Source of the DNA: Antedon mediterranea
Taxonomy: Eukaryota; Echinodermata; Crinoidea; Comatulida; Antedonidae
Direction: 5' to 3'
DNA: 64,000 bases
Assembly (NCBI RefSeq): GCF_964355755.1
Contig: NC_092672.1
Location: 14,442,501-14,506,500 of the forward strand
Below are positions 1 through 10,252 of this stretch, piece after piece. Position numbers and translations under genes: made by a program. The notes below the pieces were generated by a model. The model was not told the origin of the DNA. It made no database searches and was given only the letters and a program-made list of their open reading frames with translations. Every line of letters starts with the position of its first letter. Position 1 is the first letter of the stretch.

Positions 1-2124
1 TTTTCCAACACTGGTCCCCTAGGCTACACAACAAAATCATCTAGTGGCTGGAAAGGAGACCAATCGGCGCCATAACGCATCATAGCAACTGAAGAAGTCA
101 AGCTGACAGCTAGACGAAACTGTCTTGCCAACGTAAGTTTTATTGGTTTACTATCAAAGAACTACTTATATTATTAAAATAAACTCTGTTATTCAAATTG
201 AGTTTATATTATGCTATATTATCCTATATTGCCGTTTTAATTTCCATTTTCTATTATACAGTATTTTACCATGATTTTACATCACGTTGTTGTCGTGTAA
301 GAACATTCGATTTATTGTAATTAAAATCCAATTTCCATTTATATACATGAAATCTCACTTGCTGCTATAAGTAGGAGGTTTTTATCTTCACCGATCAGCC
401 TAAAACAACATAAAATATATTAACTCCAGTTTTTCTGTCTATTTTTGCTTTGCTTTTGATACAATTGAATATGCGAGGGTGTTTAAAAACTATAAAGAAA
501 ACAATAGGCCAACAAGTTATATTCATAAATATACCATTAGACTAGAACAATCCGACTCTCATACTAAAGGATGTGGTAAAACATGGAAGTTAGCTAACAA
601 ACAAAATAATCCGCCACGCCTTCGCGGTGTGAAAAACAAAACAAAGCTGTGATAGCATAGAAAGTGATAATAATTACCCTTCTTATTCTTAACTACCTGT
701 GATTTCCTATGAATTGGTAAGGAGCTAAAGCTGACTTCTCGTGGTCTAGTGCAAATTTGATTTGAAAGTCTTAAGAATTATGCAAAGCCAGAATATCGCG
801 CTTGCTGATCAAATAATTTATATTACAGTTCCAATTACTGTATGCCTATTATTTGTTTAAAAAAATCGACCATGAAATGGCACCGAAAACGAGCGATGTT
901 CAAACTCAATATGGAGTGATCAGGGGAGTCCCTTATATTTAACAACAACAAAAAGAAAAGGAATTCTTAAAAAATGAGTAAGAAACAGTCACAGACTTCT
1001 GTATAATTATATATCATATTATATTACGCAATGAATTATTATATTAACTTAAAAATCTGTGCGTGCAGACTAACCAGGATCTGGGCGCACCACCCAGCCC
1101 CTGCATGCAATGTTATAACTTTGCCGCCGCCCCCAAATTTTCCTGTTTTTTTTTTTTTTAAATAATAAATAAATCAATACCTATTAATATTGATATTATA
1201 TTAATTTCCTCAACAAATTGATGTAAATACATATATTGAGCTTTAATAATAAGCTTTTTTCGGGGCTTCCCCTAGACGTACGTTCGCATTGAACTACTTC
1301 AACGCAACGCAACAAAACAAAATACTGAGTGAATGAAATCGGCAACAAAATGTTGTTTAATTTAATTCGTTAATTAGTTAGGTGTGTTTATGATCGTTTT
1401 CCTCATTTGTAGCATGCTACATGATTTCCGGCCACTGGGGCGTCATTTAACTATAAAGTTCGCTTCGCCACAGGTCCCGTCGATGGCCCTGGACAAGCAC
1501 TTTTTTTCAGCCGTGCAAACGCTGACTTGCCCTGTTGTGACGTTTTTACTAAAAATAGGCCTATGGGGGGGAAATGCCACCTTTTAATAGGCATATTTAA
1601 AGTATCAGTTTTTAATACATTTATAATAACATGAGAGTGCCATTTCCGACTATATCTATAGAGGTGTTATATTTTCAAAATTGCCTCGACTCAGCACCAA
1701 CCATGGTAGGGCTGAGTTGGTGTCGACTCTCTACAGTTGCGCATCCACCTACTCCCCTTTCACAAAATCCTGGCCCCTGGTGATGTACAAAAATTGGGCA
1801 ATGTGTATAGACTCGACGCGCGAAATGCAAACTCGACATGTACGACATTTATGTCCGTCCTGGCGTGCCATAAACATGACTACCGTTGCGACGATCGAAA
1901 CGGTTAGTTATAATTTCCGAAAGAAAAGGCAATCTACCAATAGAACGCTGTTCGGCCAGATCAATGAGTTTACATCTAGTTGCCTCACGCCCCTACTTGA
2001 CTGATTTTCGATTGGCCAATTGGCTTCCTCTATTCTGTTTCTATTCTGGAAATATCTGTATACTATACTATCCATAGTGGCCATATAGCCTAATTCAAGG
2101 TAAGTAGGCCTACAGTATTCATGA
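1..2124. other. Upstream flank without a recognised gene
   Basis: AT-rich sequence with no reading frame that resembles a protein. Bases 1-132 end at a good splice-donor sequence (CAAC|GTAAGT) and could be a 5' untranslated exon of the downstream monooxygenase gene, but nothing in the sequence proves this. A poly-T run lies near 1147-1161. Confidence 0.3.
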
Positions 2125-2260
2125 TTGATTGATTTTATTTGTCATCATAAAAACATACTGAACATATTTACAAGATCGAGACTGCGGTAAAATTGGGAAA
2201 GGATGACATTTTGATGACATGACATTTGAAAAGCCAATGTCAAAGAAGAAAAACGAAATA
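2125..2260 (-). repeat. Candidate LINE/SINE 3' end
   Basis: Read on the minus strand, this stretch runs into a short tail of repeated ATCA units after AATAAA. That is the usual 3' end of CR1/L2-like retroelements. No coding part is present, so the call rests on the tail alone. Confidence 0.35.
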
Positions 2261-2430
2261 TGTTTTAAAAATACTATGTTTCTACCTTTTCAGCAGTTAA
2301 AGTGTGTATAGTATTTCCCGGCTCAAATTTGGATTTCGGGAATTATAAAATATTGTCACGTCAAAGAAACAATAGCAGTCAATCAGTGTGATTGCAATAG
2401 CCGGAAGGAAACTGTCAAAGGAATACTATA

Positions 2431-5400
2431 ATGTACATGTCAATGTTAATCGTTTGTTCACTTACCGTTCCTATTAAGATGGAATTCAGCCACCAAGTAT
2501 ATCTAGATCCCCTGGATAATGTTCAACTACTATGGAGCACAGACAACAGTATGATTAAATTTGAAGTTCGAGCATATACAACTGGCTACGTTGGAATTGG
2601 ATTTTCAAGTAACGGTGGAATGAGAGGATCTGATGTGGTACTTGTATGGGTGAAGGACGGCGTACCTTACATCTCGGTAACGTTCAGTTTTATTTTACTT
2701 TCATATTCATAAATGTTACAGAACCTTTTACTTTTAACTGTCGTTACATCTCATGCCTATTTTACTGTATTACCTGAATTCAGTGTTGCAATTATAATGA
2801 TTTGTAGTTGGCTTTTGCCATATCACTTTTGAAGTGTAGGCCTACCGTAGCAATTTAACATTGTAGTTTTGTAAGATATGATTAATTTATGATATGCCAA
2901 AATTAATATTGAAAATGTGATGATATCTTATTTTAAGGATCGTCACTGTATTGGTAACGAAGAACCCCGTGTTGATACACAAAATGATTATGAATTGCTG
3001 TATGGGAGTGAGGTAGATGGCTTAACAGTAGTTGGATATCAACGCAAAATGATCACATGTGACGTCAACGATTACGACATTACCGTAACTATTTTTCTTT
3101 ATTGTATTATTAATCAATACTAATAATTAATTAATACATACGTTCATTTATAAAGGTTATAGCCGTTTAAATGTAAATGGTTCCTGTCGTATACATGTCT
3201 ATTACTTGAATAGGAACGCTTTATTCAAAAGACAATGTGATTGGATTAGATTGAATTAAATTGATTAAAATGTATTGCGATCATGTAGTGTTTTACGCAA
3301 CACGAAACGGAGATTCACATAACATATATATTTATTTACAGGCTGATACAGTGAGAGTAATCTGGTCATATCACTCGGAGGACCCATTTAATTACACGAA
3401 AGCAACATATCACGGTCCTCGACATCGAGGTGTACGATCAATTATATTTATGGATGTTATTCCTCCAAATGATACTTTGCCGGAAGACGCAAGCAGTTTT
3501 GACTTTCTGATAGATAACGTGAGTCTACTACACAAACATACCAATGTCAATTGTAGAATAAATACTAGGCTACAGCATAGGCCTATAACCATTTTAGATT
3601 ATATATTTTTTAAATCATTTTATTTTCATAACTCTATTATGTAGTAGAGGCCTATCTAATTTACCTTTTTTAGATTCACCCACTTTTATTCACTTCTTTT
3701 TTGCATGTTATAATGTTACATAATGTAACATTTATTTTTGGAAACTAAAGTATTTGGAATAAACAATTTGTGTATACCATGTATTGTATAAACAATGTTT
3801 GTAATACATTTTCTTCATTTTAATAACATTTGATGATAGCTTAGATTGAGAGAAGTAGGCCTACCTAAATTACGTTACCTACCGGTATGCCAGTATTCGT
3901 TGCTTGTATTTCTGTATTTGATTGTAGTTAACGTTTATTGCCTTCCTATTATTGCTATTTTTCCTACTTCAACATAACTTATTTATTTCATTACAGCACT
4001 TTTTAATTGATGTACATTTGTTTGTATTAGACTAGTCCAGATAGTCATATTTCCACTCTAATAAGATGCTGTAGGCATTTCGTGTTAAAAGCAAATAAAC
4101 ATGTGTTTTAGGGTAATTTTGGGGTGCTGAATTCAAATCTGCCCAATTTTTAGATCTTCACCCTTAAAATGTGAAAAAAAAAACATGGCGGCTGAAATAG
4201 AGTATTTAAAACTCTAATAACAATATATTATTGTTATAGAAACCATTTTAAACCTGATATTCATTTAAGTCAAGTCACAAGACAAAATACATAGGTATAG
4301 ACACCATTTTAAACCTGCTATGTTACATCATTTAAGTCAAGTCACAAGACAAAATACATAGGTATAGACACCATTTTAAACCTGCTATGTTACATCATTT
4401 AAGTCAAGTCACAAGACAAAATACATAGGTATAGACACCATTTTAAACCTGCTATGTTACATCATTTAAGTCAAGTCACAAGACAAAATACATAGGTATA
4501 GACACCATTTTAAACCTGCTATGTTACATCATTTAAGTCAAGTCACAAGACAAAATACATAGGTATAGACACCATTTTTAACTTGCTATGTTACATAAAA
4601 GTCGAGTTATAAGCCAAAATACGTTTAAAATGTGGCCATCTTGGATTTCAAATTTTAAGGGTAAAGATATGAAAATAAGGCCGGGTAAACAGCAGATTTA
4701 AATTCAGCACCCCGAAATTACCCTAAAACACATTTTTATTCGCTTTTACACGAAATGCCTACAGCATTTCATTTTTCTCAAATCTTGACTAGTCTATATT
4801 TTTATAGTCCTAAAACATTTCGTATATTTTCCAGATTATCGTACCAAATGATACTGATACAACTTACTGGTTTTACCACATGCAACTTCCAAGGCTTGCA
4901 AACGAAAATCATATTATTCGGGTACGAACACTATTTTATGAAATCTATAAAGTTAATGAAATTAATAATAAACGTGTCTTCAGTATAAATAAATAACAAA
5001 ACATCATGTCATCGTTATTGAGGTTTATTAGTTGGAATTTCCTGATTATATATATTATTTCTTTTAAGATTGATCCCGTAATACAACCAGGAAATGAGGG
5101 AATTGTTCACCATTTAATTGTAAAGGAGTGTCATGGACTTGGAAGGATTAATGGCACTGGAAGTCTTAATATAAAAAGTAAAGATATGTATATGTTTAAA
5201 TCCTGTTCCAAACAGATTTATGCATGGTCCGTTGGAGGAGGAGTAAGTCAAACAATAACTACATAAAATTGATTGTTTATACCATCTTTTTTACACACTT
5301 ATTTCATTCATATAAATCATTAATGTGTATCCATTGTCCTATGTTAAAATAATGCCGCGCGGTCTACATAGGCTACATAGAGCAGTCAATATTTATGAAT

Positions 5401-8400
5401 GAAACTATATTCAACGCATAAAAAACATTCATAATTTGTTTTATAATACACCTACTATGAATTATATCAACAAACTATGGGCCTAGTCACTCGGCCAGCA
5501 CTCTAGACATCAACTCCTTCAATCATCCACCAATCCATCCACCAACTCATTTAATCGTTCACCGTAATCCATCCATCAACTCCTTCAATCGTTCACCGTA
5601 ATCCATCCATCAACTTTTTCATTCGTCCATCCGTCCATTAACTTTGTCATTCGTCCAACAATCCATTCATTAACTTCGTCATTCGTTTACAAATCCTTTC
5701 ATCAACTTCGTCATTCGTCCATCAATCCATCCATCCATCAACTTCGTCATTCGTCCACCAATCCAATCATTAACTTCGTCATTCGTCCACCAATCCATCC
5801 ATCCATCAACTTCGTCATTCGTCCACCAATCAATCAATCCATCCATCAACTTCGTCATTCGTCCACGAATCCATCCATCCGTTCATCAACTTCGTCATTC
5901 GTCCACCAATCCATCCATCCATCAACTTCGTCATTCGTCCACAAATCCATCAAATTCGTCATTTGTCCACGAATCCATCCATCAACTTTGTCATTCGACC
6001 ACCAATCCATCCATTAACTTCGTCATTCGTCCACCAACTCTGTCATTCGTCCGCCAATCCATCCATCAATTTCGTTATTTGTTCACCAATCCGTTTACCA
6101 ACTTCGTCATTTGTCCACCAATCCATCCATCTACTTCGTCATTCGTATACCAATCCTTCCATCTACTTCGTCATTGGTCTACCAATTCATCCATCTACTT
6201 CGTCATTCGTCCATCAATCCCATCCATCAACTTCGTCATTCGTCCACCAATCCATCCACCAACTTCGTCATTCGTCCACTAATTCATCCATCTACTTCGT
6301 CATTCATTGTTCACCAATCAATCCATCAGTCATTCTTTCACTACTCCATCCATCAGCTCCGTCCTTTATTCACTACTCAACCCATCAGCTCTGTCCTTCG
6401 TTCACTAATCCATCCATCAGCTCCGTCGTCGTTCGTTCACTAAATCTATCTATCAGCTCCGTCCTTCATATACTCCATCCATAAGCTCCGTCCTTCGTTC
6501 ACTAATCTTTCCATCAGCTCCGTCGTTTGTTCACTAAATCTATTCATCAACTCATTCATTCGTAAATAAGTGAATACATCCATTCGTTAATCTATTTATA
6601 GATTATGGTTAATTCTGACATAGGCGAGCACAATGCAAAAAAAACGTTGGTACAAATCTCCGACTTGGATACCTACCTTATCTATCTGAGATGTACCGCG
6701 AAACGTAGATTTGATAACGTTAGTTTTCACATCGACGCTATTGTTCCATATTTCTATCTTAGGAAGATATTATAAAGAGTTTTTTAACAAAATTTATGAT
6801 TTCAACAGTAGATTTCAAACTCAATTTCAATTCTTCACGGGTCAAAGTAATTTCCGAGTTCACCTTGCAACAACCTGGTTTCAACTATTTTTCTCTCTTT
6901 TATACACAAAGGAGCAGTTAAAATAATAGATTTGACCCTAAAGGTGACTGGAAACAGGCACTTTCCATCAATCAATACAGTGTCCCTTTGGAAGAAGGAA
7001 GAAAAAACCGATAGTAGGACTGGAGCTTAGTTGCATAGCCATTTCAGTTTATTTGTTTATTTTAGGAACGGACCGCGCGTGTGTGAAGGTACAGTGGTTA
7101 AAAAATAAAAATTATACTGCAAATTAATAAAGATCAAATTAAATATAGGCCATAAAGAATCGGAATACATTGTGGGAAATAGTATTATAAAATTACATAG
7201 GGAGATTTGATGATAAGACATTTTGTTTAAAATCGAGTGAAATCCCGATAGTTGATTGAGTAAGCTGGAAGGAATAACTGTAGGCTATCTGTGTCCCGTT
7301 AGCGATTTTTTTTTTCGTACATAAGTTGGGGTCCCCCTCATGAAACGTCACAAAATAAACATGAATAATTCATCAGTTAAATATGTTGTTCCGTGTGCAC
7401 CCAAGCGTATAGCAACAAGAAGCGATTACACAACTGCGATACGATACTTTCTACAGTAGGCCTAGGATTCTAAGTCAATTCACGCGATTGCCTTTCGCGC
7501 ACTCTTCTTCACACAAAATGTGTCGAGTCGAGGCTAATCGACAGCTAGGCAAGACATTAAACCAGGGAAGAGTTAAATTACAGTTAAAATTTAACTCTTC
7601 CCTGATTAAACTAAGTAGTAATTCATTGTACATAGCCCAAAGAAAGCTTAGACCCACAAGAATAAAGAATGTGTATAATTTGTGTACTGTATTTTTTTTA
7701 ATTCTGCTATTTTATTATCAAACAATATGCAATGTACTCAAAGGAACTTTAAAAATGCGCGTATATGAACACATGAGATGGGAAGATTAGACCCACGAGA
7801 ATAAAAACTGTATTTTTGTGTAATGTTTATTGTTTAATTTTGCTGACTTATTACTCGGATTGTGTCATACCTATAACACACACACACACAGCTCTACTAG
7901 AATAGACATATGTTTAGAGACTAATAATTAGGCCTAGGCCTAATAGTATTAATAGAAACTATAATTTTAACACGTAATTCTTTAGTAATAAATTATATTA
8001 AAAACACTATTATAAACTAAAGGCTGATTATTTCGACAATCCACACAAAACGCCGCTATTCTTCTATGAAATCGCACGCCGCAACAACAGCGCGGAGATA
8101 GGCCTAGAATCGTACCGCACTTGTGTAATCACTTCTTGTTGCTATACGCTTGGGTGCACACGGAACAAGAACATTTAACTGATGAATTATTCATGTTTAT
8201 TTTGTGACGTTTCATGAGGGGGTCCCCAACTTATGTACGAAAAAAAAAATCGCGTCCCGTTAGGACCGAGATGTCTGCCCATGTTGCAAGCCGTAATGTC
8301 TTCTTTCTTGGGCCCACTCTATAACGGCAGTTAGTTTCAAAAGATGTTTAAATTAAATAATGTATTAATAATTATTAGGATGGTATTTATTTGAATAAAC

Positions 8401-9079
8401 GCCTCTCCAATAAAACATCACTTTGAATAATAATCATTATACTATTTGTAGTAGAATTCATCGCACTGTTATCTACAATTTACCAAGCATTTGTTATTCT
8501 TTTTTACCACTTTTCATATCTATTAGAGGATTTCATTTGATTATAAATGTTACCATAAAATTATTATTAAAACTAAAAAAATTAACATATATCCCTCGAA
8601 TAACCACACCCTCAAATAAACTCCGCCTCTCCAAAGGGCCCTACCAAACAATAAACACTATACTTTAAAATGTTATTAATCATCTAAAACACTGTGAAAC
8701 AGAGTAGTTTAGTTTTACGAATGTCAAGCATTTTCAATAATGGTAACCGACAGAAAACGTACAAGGAGAACATTTTTATCATTCCGAGAACCATCGTCTA
8801 CACTTCCTAGAGGGGGAGCGAGCGAAGTTTAGTGCTAATTACAGTTAGTGCTCAGTCGATATCATCCATTGACTAGTTATATTTTAGCGTGGTTCTTACA
8901 TATTACTATATTTATGCATTTATACATGGTGTCTGCCTTTCTGTTTAAAAGTCTAAAATACCAATCTTGTGTATAGGCATTGACGTTTCCAGAGCATGTG
9001 GGGTATCGGATAGGCGGTGAAAATGAGATAAAGTATTTGCAGTTAAACATACACTACGATAATCCTCAGTTTCTTACAG
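2431..9079 (+). CDS. MOXD1: DBH-like monooxygenase (MOXD1 type), exons 1-6
   Basis: N-terminal half of a copper type II ascorbate-dependent monooxygenase of the dopamine beta-hydroxylase/MOXD1 family, expected in the secretory pathway. Exons are 2431-2676, 2938-3084, 3342-3518, 4835-4921, 5069-5242 and 8977-9079. All junctions are GT-AG; exons 1-5 end in phase 0 and exon 6 in phase 1. Residues 1-15 form a short hydrophobic leader. A DOMON domain follows (TGYVGIGFS, CDVNDYDIT), then the N-terminal copper domain with H233-H234 in HHLIVKEC and H303 in NIHYDNP, the expected CuH ligands. The start is the first ATG after an in-frame TAG at 2398-2400. A foldback element sits in the intron before exon 4, and a minisatellite plus a Mutator-like element in the intron before exon 6. 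Exon 6 ends three bases before a giant palindromic insertion. Family assignment is confident; the substrate is unknown. Confidence 0.9.
4029..4795. mobile_element. Foldback element with 67-bp tandem core
   Basis: Imperfect inverted arms at about 4029-4200 and 4620-4795 both end in the sequence AGACTAGTC. They share an ordered set of words, including GCTGTAGGCATTTCGTGT and TTTTAGGGTAATTT. The core (about 4240-4605) holds roughly five near-identical 67-bp tandem units. It lies wholly within the intron between exons 3 and 4 of the monooxygenase gene. No coding capacity and no clear target duplication. Confidence 0.75.
5515..6590. repeat. Minisatellite, about 30-bp degenerate units
   Basis: Long degenerate tandem array of units built on ATCCATCCATCAACTTCG and TCATTCGTCCACCA. 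It lies in the intron upstream of monooxygenase exon 6. The absence of stops in several frames is a by-product of the repeat, and the resulting peptides are simple Ser/Ile/His-rich repeats. Confidence 0.9.
7302..8253. mobile_element. Mutator-like non-autonomous DNA transposon
   Basis: Terminal inverted repeats of about 140 bp (7302-7443 and 8112-8253) start GCGATTTTTTTT and are flanked by a 9-bp direct repeat GTCCCGTTA at 7293-7301 and 8254-8262. Long inverted repeats with a 9-bp duplication are the hallmark of Mutator-like elements. The 952-bp element has no transposase. Its interior contains a strong hairpin (about 7563-7604) built on CAGGGAAGAGTTAAATT and its complement. Confidence 0.75.
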
Positions 9080-9082
9080 GTA
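9077..9082. repeat. Target-site duplication, left copy
   Basis: CAGGTA directly abuts the left end of the palindromic element; the same six bases follow its right end. The hexamer spans the exon 6/intron junction, CAG|GTA. Confidence 0.85.
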
Positions 9083-9144
9083 AGTAGTAAATAAGGTACT
9101 TTAGCCCAAAGTTAACCTTGAGGTATTTCCTGATTACGTAATAT

Positions 9145-9367
9145 CCGCCAGGTGTTTCTAATGAAGGTCGTTCATTTCCTGTTATTGTATTAGTTATGTA
9201 ACTTCCGCCAGGTGTTTCTAAAGAAGGTCGTTTCCGCCAGGTGTTTCTAATGAAGGTCGTTCATTTCCTGTTATTGTATTAGTTATGTAACTTCCGCCAG
9301 GTGTTTCTAATGAAGGTCGTTCTTTTCCTGGTTTCGTACTAGTTATGTAATTTCCGCCAGGTGTTTC
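9145..9367. repeat. Subterminal tandem repeats of left arm
   Basis: Five occurrences of CCGCCAGGTGTTTCT in units of about 28-60 bp, each followed by variants of AAGGTCGTTCATTTCCTG. They lie between the terminus and the first gene of the arm, and could serve as transposition-protein binding sites or promoter elements. Confidence 0.85.
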
Positions 9368-9538
9368 TTTGTCTCTTTTTTATTAATTTTTCGGCGTGAG
9401 GTTCTGGTACGTGGTGAGTGACGTCATTACTTTATTTACGATTTAAGACGGTAAAACAAAGTGAAGCGGTTATTGTTGTACTATTCTCCAGTTGTTTTGT
9501 CTATTTTTACGTAGAGTATCTCTTTACAGTATTTCATT

Positions 9539-10093
9539 ATGTCTGGAAGTATATATTTTTCGCAAGGGAGTTGTGTAGATACTGTTATAATAATTAGCGA
9601 TGATGAGGATACTGTTGTTGTTCCAGGCAGTGATATAGATGATTGTTACACGGCGGCCGAAGAGGTTATCCCCGTCGGTATAGAAGAAGGAGTCGAGAGG
9701 AGTAACAGGCCTACAAGTTGTATATTCACGTACGTGGACGAGGTGGAGAGAGAATTTTTGTTGAAAATGGAGCGTTTGGTTAAACAATTGTTTGCTGCTC
9801 AAGTGTTAGCCAAGTGTTGGGTTTTAAGTAAAGCGGCTTGTTATGGTTGTGAATTTGACAGGAGCAGTCAAAAAGATCATGATTTCTGTTGTATGAAGTC
9901 TCTAGAAGAACAGATTGACTATTTTTATCGGGAGGTTCTAGATAAGAAGTATGTTTCAGTCGATACCGTTTACAACGAACTAAATATGCAAGGAGAATAT
10001 TCATTGCCTCGGTATAGACATTTCGTTTATTTTCTTGTCAATACCCTGATTAATTCAGAGGCTATTTTTAAGCTGTTGTGCGAGGATATTTAA
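9539..10093 (+). CDS. Acidic SIM- and CCHC-containing protein of the element, left copy
   Basis: 184-aa single-exon frame starting at an ATG after the subterminal repeats. Residues 16-24 read VIIISDDED, a hydrophobic core followed by acidic residues typical of SUMO-interaction motifs. The region to residue 50 is acidic. Residues 101-117 contain C101-x2-C104-x9-H114-x2-C117, a plausible zinc-binding cluster. The rest looks helical. I do not recognise the family and no enzymatic motif is seen. The next gene starts 160 bp downstream on the same strand. The right-arm copy carries four extra bases near the end and reads to 208 aa, so the true C-terminus is uncertain. Coding status is supported by length, composition and the matching downstream gene, not by homology. 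Confidence 0.65.
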   Translation: MSGSIYFSQGSCVDTVIIISDDEDTVVVPGSDIDDCYTAAEEVIPVGIEEGVERSNRPTSCIFTYVDEVEREFLLKMERLVKQLFAAQVLAKCWVLSKAACYGCEFDRSSQKDHDFCCMKSLEEQIDYFYREVLDKKYVSVDTVYNELNMQGEYSLPRYRHFVYFLVNTLINSEAIFKLLCEDI

Positions 10094-10188
10094 ATTGTGT
10101 TTCGCACGTGTCACGGAAACGATTGACCGGAAATAGCAATCATTATCTTTTTAATTACTGAACTGGGCTACTTTCCTACTAAGCTGCA

Positions 10189-10195
10189 TATATAT
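10189..10195 (+). promoter_or_regulatory. TATA-like box of the PC4-ALKBH2 gene
   Basis: TATATAT lies 58 bases upstream of the ATG at 10253, at a reasonable distance for a short leader. The mirror copy is at 21619-21625 on the minus strand. Confidence 0.4.
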
Positions 10196-10252
10196 CCTGA
10201 TTCAAGCGTAATCGTTCGTTTCACTCTCTGTAACTCTCTACAGTCTATAAAC

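Noticed and set aside
4240-4605. CRISPR-like array
   Set aside because: Contiguous 67-bp tandem units without unique spacers, in a eukaryotic intron.
5963-6484. Open frame of 173 codons
   Set aside because: Lies wholly in the minisatellite; several frames are open at once and the peptide is a simple repeat.
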